The notes beneath the pieces are model-generated. The model made no database searches. It saw nothing but the letters and a program-made list of their open reading frames with translations, and was not told where the DNA came from. From NCBI GenBank assembly GCA_951394045.1, contig OX595989.1, forward strand, positions 3,162,001-3,226,000: a stretch of 64,000 nucleotides of DNA, in the 5' to 3' direction. Shown piece by piece: positions 51,201-60,729 of this stretch. The stretch's first letter is position 1. The number at the start of each line of letters is the position of its first letter. The stretch is from Nitzschia sp. DOCU1 (taxonomy: Eukaryota > Bacillariophyta > Bacillariophyceae > Bacillariales > Bacillariaceae). A program made the position numbers and the translations under genes.

Positions 51201-53241
51201 CATCCAGAGCAAACTTGCACCGACTAAAGGCCTGTGCCTCCATCTTCTGCAAGTCACTAAACGTTTCGTCCGAAACGCACTTGAGAACTACTTTGCCAGG
51301 AGGATAATCGGGCGTCTCTTGATCCAGCACCACTTGATCGACAGTACTCAATTTATCCGTCTCCAAGCCCACATTGGAGCTCCGCTTGTTGAACTTTATA
51401 CGCAAAATGACCTCCTGCATTGCCTTTTGAATATTTTCCCCTGTGAGAGACTTGGGCCGGGCGAGATATTCCAGAAGAGATTCAAAGGACGGCTTGAGAT
51501 AGGGATTTTCGTATATGACAGCATGTTGAACATCTTCCTCTGTCTCATTTTCCTCTTTAGCGTCGTCCTCGGCTTCCTCGTCAGCCTCATCTTCTTCCAT
51601 GGGTTCGTCTGGGACCGGGCTTAGGTTGCCCGTGCGCTCTTTCTCAACGTCTTGCAGCTCGTGGTCGTCGTCACCTTCAATTTCGGCATCTTTGCTGCCG
51701 TAATCGTCATCATCGTCGTTCTTGTTCGACGCTTCTTCCTCGGACTCGTCCAAGTCGTCGACAGACATGGCATCATCTTTCTTGGGACTGGCCTTTTTAG
51801 GTTTGGGCTTTGGTTCCGTTTTCAGTGGCACTTCGATCTCTTCGTTTTCCTCGTCCATGTCCTTCTCATTTTGTTCTTCTTTCGTGTCCTTATTCTCCGC
51901 GATACTTTCAAGTTGCTCCAATAGCCACATGGCCACTCGGCCACCTTGTTGCACGGGGGTGGGTCTGGGCACTAAGGCTCCCCCTAACCCTGGCGGTGGT
52001 GGCTTGGGTCGAAGCGATCGTCGTTGTGTCGACGCCATCAATGGCACTGGAGGCGGGGGCGGTGGGGGTTGCTGGGCTACCAAATAGCGATGCGCCCAGT
52101 CACAGCCCTGGCGGACTCGTTGTCCGAGCGATGCCGGTGTCATGTGCACTTTACTCTCCACGACAGTGGCAGTTGTGTCGGTGGCTGTCGGTGCTTTCAA
52201 GTAACTTGAGGGGTTGGTTGTATAGTACGGCGGAGGATGTGGATCTTGCTTGCTTCCAAACGGTTTGGGAGCTTCGCCTTCCTGTTGTTGCTGCTGTTGA
52301 ATTTGCAAATTAGTTTGCAATGCTTCTTCCATTGCCGCGTAGAGCAAGAGCTGCGAAACGAGTGGGTTCGATTCCAACTCGAGTTGGACCTGTTGTTGGA
52401 AGCGTTCCTGTATATGATCCAAAGCCCACTGGAGTGCCCCCATTGGAGGTTCCTCCAAATCGGCCGCTCTCCACTCGTCTTCGACTAGAACAGCATCGTT
52501 CTCAGTGTTGCTGTGCCATTGGGCAGCATATCGCGGCGGAAATCTTCCTTCTTGTGCCTGAAAGGTAACCACTTCCCCCGTTAGCGGAACAATTTGGCCT
52601 GTCGGTAACACTCTGGTCAATTCCAGAAGGCGGCCCATATAAGGGTCTTGGGGAGCTGCATCTTCTTCAGGTTTGGTTGGCTTTGTCGATTCTTCAGAAT
52701 TTGCGGTCTCTTCCTTGGCGGGTGTTGGCTCCTCTGAAATCTTATCCGGGGAAGGCTTCGGGTTTTCGCCCTGAGATTCCACAGGGGGTACGTCCTCCTT
52801 CTTGGATTGATCAGGAACGGCGTTTTCCGCGAGATCCGACGATTTTGTGAGCCCTGAGGAAGTAGGAGCATTGTCCGGTTCTTTTCCCATGTTACTTGGA
52901 GCAGCTGGCTCCTCAGCGATCTTCTCAGGGGCAGGTTTTGAGTCGCCCTCTTGGGACACGACAGGAGGGTGGTCCTCAACGGGTACTTTGGCGTCATCAG
53001 CAGGTGCGAGGGCGTCTTCTTCGGCCTCACATTTTGGAGGCATCACCAAAGTTGATTTCTCGTCTACGGCAGGTAGGGTAGGGGGCTCCGGTGGAGTCTC
53101 GGCAGGGGATCCGGACACTGGCGGCTCTGCAGTGGCCTCTAGTGATGCCTCCTCCTTGGTCTTGACATCACCAGAGGTCTCAACATCCGCTGGAACCTCT
53201 TCTAGAGGAGGATTGGTGCCGTTGCTTTCGGGCTCCGACAT
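48271..53241 (-). CDS. Large bromodomain protein
   Basis: 1656 aa from the ATG at 53241. A bromodomain lies at about residues 1160-1290. It has FAEPVDPVALNIPTY, VKNPMDLSTMARKLESG, FRKDIELMFDNAMLFN (the Asn that binds acetyl-lysine lies in NAxxFN) and a closing helix. It should read acetylated histones. The N-terminal 230 residues are Pro/Glu-rich and contain an internal duplication (PPVVSQEGDSKPAPEKI and PPVESQGENPKPSPDKI). Long acidic stretches (about 500-600) and Lys/Arg runs around KSRKRKRSARGG suggest a nuclear scaffold. Conserved-looking helical blocks (ESLLEYLARPKSLTGENI, WPNWQEAIGEWVKTN, HSIGRAPLLAIAPPVEEE) are not assignable. The C-terminal block (RVIPVSGWDEVSWEIRTPF) recurs in no other gene here. 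Probably a chromatin regulator of unknown complex. Confidence 0.85.
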   Translation of the reverse strand: MSEPESNGTNPPLEEVPADVETSGDVKTKEEASLEATAEPPVSGSPAETPPEPPTLPAVDEKSTLVMPPKCEAEEDALAPADDAKVPVEDHPPVVSQEGDSKPAPEKIAEEPAAPSNMGKEPDNAPTSSGLTKSSDLAENAVPDQSKKEDVPPVESQGENPKPSPDKISEEPTPAKEETANSEESTKPTKPEEDAAPQDPYMGRLLELTRVLPTGQIVPLTGEVVTFQAQEGRFPPRYAAQWHSNTENDAVLVEDEWRAADLEEPPMGALQWALDHIQERFQQQVQLELESNPLVSQLLLYAAMEEALQTNLQIQQQQQQEGEAPKPFGSKQDPHPPPYYTTNPSSYLKAPTATDTTATVVESKVHMTPASLGQRVRQGCDWAHRYLVAQQPPPPPPPVPLMASTQRRSLRPKPPPPGLGGALVPRPTPVQQGGRVAMWLLEQLESIAENKDTKEEQNEKDMDEENEEIEVPLKTEPKPKPKKASPKKDDAMSVDDLDESEEEASNKNDDDDDYGSKDAEIEGDDDHELQDVEKERTGNLSPVPDEPMEEDEADEEAEDDAKEENETEEDVQHAVIYENPYLKPSFESLLEYLARPKSLTGENIQKAMQEVILRIKFNKRSSNVGLETDKLSTVDQVVLDQETPDYPPGKVVLKCVSDETFSDLQKMEAQAFSRCKFALDVIGDEESTMQIQRKQELILQEIQFKEQKAWCKWRHKGIHEGYATWPNWQEAIGEWVKTNVKEVTTTEAAVAPSQVNVSQDDEALAKSLEESEETGGRRRTARRAAAAASDGVFYGNQSQLTQKQLMDALIRLVKTNRFQTLLRLNALVADDSSDPIRRSRVALGKLVWKRNLLARKSMDSGLSDSRLIHSIGRAPLLAIAPPVEEEAEGSNGEDTPTKLSDEEKGLLKYIQELHKTELHLRRLVTKNLAEIPVAIIATAADERPGSMESMDATDFEDPSSIEWHTSGHDLLKKTIFRPASANGNSTDMTPCFWYEIQDYSKSIESDGDDKEEPESKERRMRFRAVPIPPPGESWAEQDEILILTEAQVHAGVKAAELEKAHLATTKSDGNPFSGASGDKVTLIPLDADEGDDNVAEIHGRILGYDNVVPDDDDEVEYRILILPESGSAKEAFWAVLDVRADTASYVCQPIGESNIWYSIEQFDYHPGSEAHQQCEFVLNWLTRQSKAGPFAEPVDPVALNIPTYPLIVKNPMDLSTMARKLESGQYSSILPGQTIGISPISRMLNGPFRKDIELMFDNAMLFNPPDDWIYQAAALLKKNTLKKISELSSTADQKVSGAGRFRQKRSVYVDDDSDVDMYEYESDNDDDYDGGRKSRKRKRSARGGAQKDEFAARAIEQPIRLQNTLRDASNLRGPFANLPINLSASSFSLSPQWSCRPKVGRITVEPTEDEGASKKRTQEMTELLELQRVVEANESAGLRRSTRAHEIPANNGRGSSKSSKGGSPIEYFLVNELSGSEKIEMKVLPSTRLEVEIQAEKLHEDYYSKIYQKYSNFIAAGDSNEKAYGVYSAGSFPPYMGRVIPVSGWDEVSWEIRTPFVVPALRWVLRGLIQSGHLTATEDLNTDFSSGVILTNDIYYWDSTLQPYETLDLRELQRKKRADKAGEEESEEEIELSEYEKMRAERVARNAERLRALGLA

Positions 53242-53990
53242 ACTATCGGACCTACTCTGATCCAACTATCTGGATAACAAAAATCAAACCCCAAGCTCTT
53301 CCAGCTGATCACGGCAGATAATCTATGAAGTAAGGAAGAAGTTGATGCAATGAGATGTAAAAGATTCAGACGTCAAAGTCCCTCTAGAGACTATATGAAA
53401 CGCAAGTGGGAACATCAACAAGGGGGCACCGCCATTGCCGATCGTTGCTGTTGTATTTGTTGGTGTGTTGCGCGTATCGGAGGGAGAGGAGCGAGCGAGA
53501 CGACAAGCGGACAAACCCTCTCCGCACACGAGGGAGAGTGTGTCCCCAATGCCTCACACAGGCACGGCCACCAAATAAAAGTTCTTTCGGACAGAGTAAC
53601 GATCTGGAGTGCGCAGATACGCATGATGACGACGACGGACGGACCTTGATTCAAACGCCCCAAGAGACTGACTCGACTCACTCGTACGATACGAGCTATG
53701 TAGTGATAGTTCAGCATAAATTTAGTGCCGTCGATACTACTACTCGTACTCTAAAGAGCACTACCAGGCATCTAGCGAGCGAGCTAGCTGTCGCAATTGG
53801 ATCTGGATTGTATCGTAGGCGAGGGTGCGAGAAACCGGTCTTTCGCCGGACCTGCCAAACATAGAACTATCTTCGCGATCCTCCAAAAAAAAGGCGATTG
53901 CGCGACGCTTTACCACGTCATATACATGCCGACGAAAACAGATGCAAACGGAAAAGATCCGTCCACCGAATAACAATACTGCCGCATTCT
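53242..53990. other. Intergenic between two minus-strand genes
   Basis: Promoter of the bromodomain gene and 3' flank of the ubiquitin-like array gene. Short frames on both strands without domain content. Confidence 0.4.
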
Positions 53991-56900
53991 TTAGTATTCC
54001 TTGCCAAGCGGCTTCTTCTTGCGCTTTCCTACGTGTTTGATGCCATCTTTTCCTTTAAATTCAAACGCTCCCTGCCAATCGCTCAAGCTCACATCATATT
54101 CCGGAATCTCTTCTTCCTTGTCCAAAGTCAAAGTAGACTTGTGTCGAATGTCATGGTCTGCCAATGTCTTGCTGTCTTCCTCCAGTTTTACATGACCATA
54201 CGACAATTTTTGTTCTTTCGGGGGAATCTTTGACTTCTTCTCAACCATCTCCTTGATTGCTCCGATACTCGTACCAGGTTCGATATCCGTCAAGGTAAAC
54301 TTGCCCGTTCCGGTGCGAACGAATATTTTCATCTTTTCCAATTTGAGAAGGGCGTCATGCTTGATATTGTACAGAAATAGGGTCTGATCGGCCTCGAGTG
54401 CGAGGCCCTTGAAGGCCAAGTGTTGTTGAGAAATTGGAATCCCCTCTTGAGCCTTGATTTTGTCCTTGACACTCGAGATAAGCTCCTTCTTTTCGACGTC
54501 CAAACTGAACTTTATGCCGTCCCATTCCTTTTCAACGTGAATTTGCATACCCTTGCGCAAGACTACCAAATCCAGCACCGTTCCATCCTTGACATCGCAA
54601 TCTTTCAGATTCTTGCCATCGTCGTCCAACTCTTTCTTCCCCTTTTTGAGTTGCTGTTCGTCGACTGGGATTTTCGTCTTCTCGACCAATTGAGTCTTGA
54701 CGTCTGCGATCGTTTGGGTGGGTTTGACGGCCAGTGGAATGATTTTGCCATCTTCGGTACGCACTTGGATCTCCATTGTATCTTTCAGCACCAATTGGGA
54801 TCCGGGTCGAATCTTGTAGTCGTGCAAAGTCGGATCGTCTTGCAATTCTTCGTCCTTGAAAAAGAGGCGCTGGTCGTCCACCGGGATTCCTTCTTGTTTC
54901 GCTATCCGCTTTTTGAGTGCTTTGATTTTCTCGAGGGGGTTGGTAGGGACAGAAACTACCTTGCCGTCCGGTCGCTTCACCTCGACTTGCATTGGACCCA
55001 AATCCAAGACGGAGCCATGCTCGATGTTGCACTTATCTAAAGAATCTGGATCTTGCATCTCCTTGCCTTTGAATAAAAGCTGGACGTACTCTTCCGATGG
55101 CAGTGATGGCTCTGCGGGAACCACCATTTTCTTGACACTTTGAATCGTATCAGATGGCTTGACCACCAAAGGGATCATCTTTCCATCGAACGTGCGAACT
55201 TGAATTTGCATGGGTTCCAACTCGAGTGTCGCTCCATCGGTAATGCCATGATCGCCAAGGGTCGAAACGGGATCCGCCAAAGGCTTTCCTTGAAATGTGA
55301 GCCGCTGGTCCTTGACGGGAATTCCCTCTTGATCTTCAACTTTCTTTTTGATATCATTTACCGTATCTGTTTTCTTAGCGCCCGGAATGTTGAGGGTCTT
55401 GCCATCTGGAGTTTTCACCTTGATTGCGAATGTTGGTTCCAACAAGTCCAATTCAGAACCGTCCTTGATACCGTGGTCGCCCATGGTCTTGTCAGGATCA
55501 TCCAGCTTGTCTACATTGTACATCATCCATAGGCCGTCGACGGGAACACCTTGCTCTTTGATCTTATCCTTTAGATCATTCACGGTATCGGTTTTCTTCA
55601 CGCCCGGGATCTTCGCGACTTTACCATCGGGAGTCTTGACTTTGACCGTAAACGTGGGTTCCACCAAATCTAGTGTCGATCCATCCTTGATATTGTGGTC
55701 ACCCATGGTCTTGTCAGGATCATCCAGCTTGTCTCCATTGTACATCATCCATAGGCCGTCGACGGGAATGCCTTGGTCCTTGATCTTATCCTTGAGATCA
55801 TTCACGGTATCGGTCTTCTTCACGCCCGGGATTTTTGAAACTTTACCATCTGGCGACTTGACATTGACCGTAAACGTAGGGTCCAACAAATCCAGTTCAG
55901 AACCATCTTTGATATTATGGTCACCCATCGTTTTGTCGGGGTCGTCCAGCTTGTCTCCATTGTACATCATCCATAGGCCGTCGACGGGAACACCTTGTTC
56001 TTTGATCTTATCCTTGAGATCTTTGACCGTGTCTGTTTTCTTTACACCTGGGATTTTCGAAACTTTACCGTCTGGCGACTTGACCTTGACCGTAAACGTG
56101 GGTTCCACCAAATCTAGTGTCGATCCATCCTTGATATTGTGGTCGCCCATGGTCTTGTCAGGATCATCCAGCTTGTCTCCATTGTACATCATCCATAGGC
56201 CGTCGACGGGAATGCCTTGGTCCTTGATCTTATCCTTGAGATCATTCACGGTATCGGTCTTCTTCACGCCCGGGATTTTTGAAACTTTACCATCTGGCGA
56301 CTTGACATTGACCGTAAACGTTGGCTCGACCAAATCTAGTGTCGATCCATCCTTGATATTGTGGTCGCCCATGGTCTTGTCGGGATCATCCAGCTTGTCT
56401 CCATTGTACATCATCCATAGGCCGTCGACGGGAATGCCTTGTTCTTTGGTCTTATCCTTGAGATCATTCACGGTATCGGTTTTCTTTACACCTGGGATTT
56501 TCGAAACTTTACCATCTGGCGACTTGACCTTGACAGTAAACGTTGGCTCGACCAAATCTAGTGTCGATCCATCCTTGATATTGTGGTCGCCCATCGTTTT
56601 GTCAGGATCATCCAGCTTGTCTCCATTGTACATCATCCATAGGCCGTCGACGGGAATGCCTTGGTCCTTGATCTTATCCTTGAGATCATTCACGGTATCG
56701 GTCTTCTTCACGCCCGGGATTTTTGAAACTTTACCATCTGGCGACTTGACATTGACAGTAAAAGTTGGCTCGACCAAATCTAGTGTCGATCCATCCTTGA
56801 TATTGTGGTCGCCCATCGTTTTGTCGGGATCATCCAGCTTGTCTCCATTGTACATCATCCATAGGCCGTCGACGGGAATGCCTTGTTCTTTGATCTTATC

Positions 56901-58481
56901 CTTGAGATCTTTGACCGTATCGGTTTTCTTTACACCTGGGATTTTCGAAACTTTACCGTCTGGCGACTTGACCTTGACAGTAAAAGTTGGCTCGACCAAA
57001 TCTAGTGTCGATCCATCCTTGATACCGTGGTCGCCCATCGTTTTGTTGGGGTCGTCCAATTTGTTTCCATCGTAAAGAAGCCACAAGGCATCGACTGGAA
57101 TACCCTCCTGGTCGTTGATCTTGGTTTTGAGATCTTTCACTGTATCCGTCTTTTTGACACCTGGGATTTCCGCAACTTTGCCGTCTGGGGACTTGACTTT
57201 GACCGTAAACGTGGGCTCTACCAAATTTAGCGTCGAGCCATCTTTGATATTGTGGTCGCCCATCGTCTTGTCGGGATCATCGAGTTTGTCACTATTATAC
57301 ATCAACCACAGGCCGTCGACCGGGGCGCCTTGGTCCTTGATCTTGTCCTTGAGATCTTTCACCGTATCGGTCTTTTTCACGTCTGGAATTTTCACCACTT
57401 TACCGTCAGGCGTCTTGACCTTGACGGTAAAAGTAGGCTCCAAAAGTTCGAGCGTCGACCCATCCTTGATGCCCTTGTCTTCCATTGTCGATTTCGGATC
57501 GTCCAACTCTTTTCCGTTGAAAGTAAGCTTTTGATCCTTGACAGGAATACCCTCCTGATCTTTGATCCTGTCTTTAATATCCTTTACAGTATCAGTCTTC
57601 TTCACGCCAGATATCTTTACGGTTTTGCCGTCCGGCATCTTGACATTGATTTCAAATGGAGGTTCCTTCAACTCGAGCGTCGAACCCTCTTTGATGCCCC
57701 GATCGCCCATGGTCTCTGTGGGATCATCTAACATGTTGCCGTCATGGAGTAGCCACAGACCATCAATAGGAACTCCTTGATCCTTTATTTTGTTCTTGAT
57801 GTCATTGACCGTATCCGTCGTTTTGACGCCTGGAACTGAAACTGTATTGCCCTGAGGCGTTTTGACTTTGATGGCGAACGTCGGCTCTAGCAAATCCAAA
57901 GTGGACATGTCCTTGATATCATTGTCATCCATGGTCGAATTGGGATTCTCCAATTCTTTACCCTTGAACACCAATCTTTGATCTTTGGGCGGGATTCCTT
58001 CCAGTTTGTCAATTCTCTGTTTCACATCTTGGACGTTGTCTGTCGGCTTGACATCCAGAACTTGAATCGTCCTTCCATCCGGCATATTCACACGAAGAGT
58101 AATCGTTTTTGGCTTTTCCGGCGGTGGTCCCCCCTTTTTACGTTGCTCCAAGAGAGCTCGAGCCTTGGCACGAGCATCGGAATCGTCCTTTTTATGCAAA
58201 TTCTTCAATCGTTCCACCTCCATGGGCGACAAGGATATTTCGGGCATGAGTTCCAAATCCGTCAGTCCCTCCATTTTTGTTTTGATGTAGGTACTGATCA
58301 ATTCAATTCCATTCAATAACATGATGAATTTCTTGAGTTTGTACCGATCTTCGGTTTCTTTGATTTCATGCCGCACTCGAACGACGACCGACCCTCGCAG
58401 CTCCATGCCCACGACGATATCGGCTTCATGAATGTCATCATCATCTTTGAGTGCATCATACGAACTCCTGCGAGTTGACAT
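53991..58481 (-). CDS. Polyprotein-like array of 18 ubiquitin-like domains
   Basis: 1496 aa from the ATG at 58481 (MSTRRSSYDAL). An upstream ATG at 58604 would add 41 residues that look non-coding. After an N-terminal helical region (about 1-125), 18 ubiquitin-like domains of 72-76 aa run without linkers from about residue 126 to 1455. Each has the beta-hairpin (I.VK.PDGK...), a DTV.DLK.KI helix, a GIP/GVP turn, a short strand and a DH.I.DGSTL.L strand, as in ubiquitin. None ends in GlyGly, so they are not conjugation precursors. Domains 1-5 and 13-18 are diverged. Domains 6-12 are near identical 74-aa units. A basic tail (KRKKKPLGKEY) closes it. Perhaps a scaffold for ubiquitin-binding partners; function unknown. 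Confidence 0.88.
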   Translation of the reverse strand: MSTRRSSYDALKDDDDIHEADIVVGMELRGSVVVRVRHEIKETEDRYKLKKFIMLLNGIELISTYIKTKMEGLTDLELMPEISLSPMEVERLKNLHKKDDSDARAKARALLEQRKKGGPPPEKPKTITLRVNMPDGRTIQVLDVKPTDNVQDVKQRIDKLEGIPPKDQRLVFKGKELENPNSTMDDNDIKDMSTLDLLEPTFAIKVKTPQGNTVSVPGVKTTDTVNDIKNKIKDQGVPIDGLWLLHDGNMLDDPTETMGDRGIKEGSTLELKEPPFEINVKMPDGKTVKISGVKKTDTVKDIKDRIKDQEGIPVKDQKLTFNGKELDDPKSTMEDKGIKDGSTLELLEPTFTVKVKTPDGKVVKIPDVKKTDTVKDLKDKIKDQGAPVDGLWLMYNSDKLDDPDKTMGDHNIKDGSTLNLVEPTFTVKVKSPDGKVAEIPGVKKTDTVKDLKTKINDQEGIPVDALWLLYDGNKLDDPNKTMGDHGIKDGSTLDLVEPTFTVKVKSPDGKVSKIPGVKKTDTVKDLKDKIKEQGIPVDGLWMMYNGDKLDDPDKTMGDHNIKDGSTLDLVEPTFTVNVKSPDGKVSKIPGVKKTDTVNDLKDKIKDQGIPVDGLWMMYNGDKLDDPDKTMGDHNIKDGSTLDLVEPTFTVKVKSPDGKVSKIPGVKKTDTVNDLKDKTKEQGIPVDGLWMMYNGDKLDDPDKTMGDHNIKDGSTLDLVEPTFTVNVKSPDGKVSKIPGVKKTDTVNDLKDKIKDQGIPVDGLWMMYNGDKLDDPDKTMGDHNIKDGSTLDLVEPTFTVKVKSPDGKVSKIPGVKKTDTVKDLKDKIKEQGVPVDGLWMMYNGDKLDDPDKTMGDHNIKDGSELDLLDPTFTVNVKSPDGKVSKIPGVKKTDTVNDLKDKIKDQGIPVDGLWMMYNGDKLDDPDKTMGDHNIKDGSTLDLVEPTFTVKVKTPDGKVAKIPGVKKTDTVNDLKDKIKEQGVPVDGLWMMYNVDKLDDPDKTMGDHGIKDGSELDLLEPTFAIKVKTPDGKTLNIPGAKKTDTVNDIKKKVEDQEGIPVKDQRLTFQGKPLADPVSTLGDHGITDGATLELEPMQIQVRTFDGKMIPLVVKPSDTIQSVKKMVVPAEPSLPSEEYVQLLFKGKEMQDPDSLDKCNIEHGSVLDLGPMQVEVKRPDGKVVSVPTNPLEKIKALKKRIAKQEGIPVDDQRLFFKDEELQDDPTLHDYKIRPGSQLVLKDTMEIQVRTEDGKIIPLAVKPTQTIADVKTQLVEKTKIPVDEQQLKKGKKELDDDGKNLKDCDVKDGTVLDLVVLRKGMQIHVEKEWDGIKFSLDVEKKELISSVKDKIKAQEGIPISQQHLAFKGLALEADQTLFLYNIKHDALLKLEKMKIFVRTGTGKFTLTDIEPGTSIGAIKEMVEKKSKIPPKEQKLSYGHVKLEEDSKTLADHDIRHKSTLTLDKEEEIPEYDVSLSDWQGAFEFKGKDGIKHVGKRKKKPLGKEY
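55442..56995 (-). repeat. Seven tandem 222-bp units inside the ubiquitin-like gene
   Basis: Domains 6-12, each 222 bp and near identical. Odd and even units differ in a fixed way: TFTVK...KEQG alternates with TFTVN...KDQG. The higher-order period is therefore 444 bp. In-frame antisense of the repeats is also open for 575 codons (55348-57075), a by-product of repetition. Confidence 0.9.
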
Positions 58482-58990
58482 GATGAATTCTAATAAGGAG
58501 GAATAGTGATACAAGTACACAAGAGGGGTAGACAGGAGAAATAGTTTGTTGTGTCGGTTATTATAAGAAATGTCCCATCGTTTGCAGGATGATGCCTTCA
58601 CCATGACATTTCATCCTCCGTGGCATCACTCACAACGAGAACTTTTGCTTCCCAAGATCCAAATTTGTGACTTTCTTCTTGAGGGCTTATGTAGAGCAAT
58701 TAAGGGAGTCGAACAAGTCGACCTCTCGCGATGTTAGCGTCCATAATTTTTGCAACCTCGAAGCCCGTGATTCAGAGCTGCGGCAACGTCCGTGTCGTTC
58801 ATAAACTATTGCCTGATGGGAGAGTGGTCAACTTGCGTATGGCGGCATGAGAGCCGTGCCGCAGTATTGCTGACCGAAAAGGGCCGCTAGCCGGTAGACG
58901 TCATTTATGAACAATCAATCGGTCCGAATAGGCAAGAATGCTGCATGTCGGGCTGTTGAATCACTAATATCTCTACTCTAGTGCTACCAG
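58482..58990. other. Intergenic
   Basis: Between two minus-strand genes; holds the promoter of the ubiquitin-like gene. No other feature. Confidence 0.4.
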
Positions 58991-59896
58991 TTATCTAGAA
59001 ACTGCAAATAAGTTTGGATTCGATCCCTGTCGTTGTTGTAGTACAACTGGAAGAAACACTTGTTCTTGTAGCAATCGATCCATGGTTGCCTCAAAGCGGG
59101 GATCCGCTTCGGTTCGAATCCCCTCTCGCGCCAACAGTGCTGCTTGTATCTGTCTCCCTCGTGCCAACAAGGTATTGGATCCCCTCACCGAAGGATCATG
59201 TCGTCGTAATCTCGCTACAATGGCTCGGAGTAGCCTTTGTGCTTCTTCCAATCGTCGTTCGGCTTCTTCCGCAAACGGATCTCTGGGTACTCGTTGCAGT
59301 AATCCAGGCACATATTTAGTATCCAATGACACTTCTTGCACTCGCAATTGCGCTCGTGGATACGTGGAAGCAATGTGGGTGGATAATATGCGCCATAACA
59401 TGCCCGGTGACGAGTCTCGTAATAATTCCAATGCCGCGTCCGGCAAGGTTCCTTCCACAATTTCCAAGGTGATCCAACATTTGCGAACTTCCAACTCTAA
59501 ATATCGAACAGCTCCCGTCAAACTATCCAACGATGAGAATCCTTCGACATAATCGTGACTCATTTCCGCCAAGAGAATCCCGCCCACTACCACTTCCAAT
59601 TCGCCCAGTCGAGACAAGGGCAAAGGAATGCTACTGGAAGAAGATGACGATGACGACGATGATTCATCATTGTCATCAGCATCATCAAATCGAACATTCC
59701 AAAAGGCGGAGGATCCTTGTTCGGGTCGTCCACTGGAAAAATCCGCCGATGCATAAATGGGCGATCCACCTTGTCCCGTCACTTGCACCGTCATGGCCGC
59801 TTGCAAGGCCCGCGTCAAACGATCATTTTCCGCTTGCAATTCTGTCACGACGCGATCACGAATAGTGGCCGCCACAAAAGGAGCCAAGTCGGACAT
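58991..59896 (-). CDS. MSDLAPFVAA-family protein, copy 1
   Basis: 301 aa from the ATG at 59896 (MSDLAPFVAATIRDRVV). The longer frame up to 60019 would add residues unlike the paralogue. Layout: MSDLAPFVAA, a helix (RDRVVTELQAENDRLTRAL), TVQVTGQGGSPIYA, a short acidic/poly-Ser insert, then alternating strands (LGELEVVVGGILLAEM, VRYLELEVRKCWITLEIVEG), LRVQEVSLDTKYVPGLL, and a C-terminal coiled-coil-like helix (ERRLEEAQRLLRAIVARLRR). The gene at 61797-62492 shares the start, the VGGILLAE-like strand and the VRIQE...YIPG end. The N-terminal block is one I associate with a multigene diatom family; function unknown. No signal peptide, so probably cytosolic. Confidence 0.8.
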   Translation of the reverse strand: MSDLAPFVAATIRDRVVTELQAENDRLTRALQAAMTVQVTGQGGSPIYASADFSSGRPEQGSSAFWNVRFDDADDNDESSSSSSSSSSSIPLPLSRLGELEVVVGGILLAEMSHDYVEGFSSLDSLTGAVRYLELEVRKCWITLEIVEGTLPDAALELLRDSSPGMLWRILSTHIASTYPRAQLRVQEVSLDTKYVPGLLQRVPRDPFAEEAERRLEEAQRLLRAIVARLRRHDPSVRGSNTLLARGRQIQAALLAREGIRTEADPRFEATMDRLLQEQVFLPVVLQQRQGSNPNLFAVSR

Positions 59897-60490
59897 TTTG
59901 CTACTAGCTACTGTAGAGTGGATGACGAGGATGATTGGAAGATGTTTCAAAAGTACGAGGGTTCTCGTCTCTTTTGAATTCTGTTCTGCTCTCTCGCTCG
60001 CCCCCTCATTTTTGATCAACGCGACTCCTATGCAATCTCTTCAACGACGGACTGACGGACGGACGAAAAAGCCCAAAAAGAGTTCGACGTTCTTCGAGGT
60101 GACTTTGACTCATTGGACCCGCGCTGTGCAGTTTTGCCTTCGCGTGGTGGCTCCTTTCTTTGGTCTTGTTGGCACGAACGGGACACACGTGCTTCCGAGT
60201 CTTCAATTTAGGCGAGGTTATTAACACCTTTCTCGGACTACGACTACACAGCACAGAGAGTCTCCAAGTTAAATAGCAAAGCCGTTTGCGTCGGACATTG
60301 AATGGAGTAGCGCCGTTGAGAGAGAGCACCTCCACTGGTCTTAATTTAATGCCGCAACGAGAGCTGCATTGAGATATTTCAAGGATTTTAGTCGAAACTC
60401 AGGGTTTCACGTTTGTTGTTTACAACTCGGAGTTTCCCACATCATCAGGATTTAACTCTGTTATCCTCACAAACTACAAAGATCATCAAC
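59897..60490. other. Divergent intergenic region
   Basis: Promoters of MSDLAPFVAA copy 1 (minus) and the single-pass membrane protein (plus). No feature identified. Confidence 0.4.
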
Positions 60491-60690
60491 ATGCAAGAAG
60501 CTTCGCTTGAAATTTCCGATATGGAAGATGCCACTTTGGTGCTTCCGCCGCAGGGTCATAATAAACGGGTCTCTTCGTTTGGATCCAAGAAACTATGGAA
60601 GCGCAGTGTGCCAGCTGCGTTATTCCTACTGCTAGTAGTAGCGGCCGCAGTGATTGGGTTAACGGTTGGACTGGATGACAAAAACAACAA

Positions 60691-60729
<39 letters not shown>

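Noticed and set aside
55348..57075. Plus-strand frame of 575 codons
   Set aside because: Antisense of the ubiquitin-like repeats; open only because the near-identical 222-bp units lack stops in that frame.
58482..58604. N-terminal extension of the ubiquitin-like array protein
   Set aside because: The added 41 residues have no domain or clear targeting logic; the ATG at 58481 starts a typical acidic/Ser N-terminus.
59104..59120. GGTTCGAATCC string like a tRNA B box
   Set aside because: Lies inside the coding sequence of the MSDLAPFVAA gene; no A box or cloverleaf around it.
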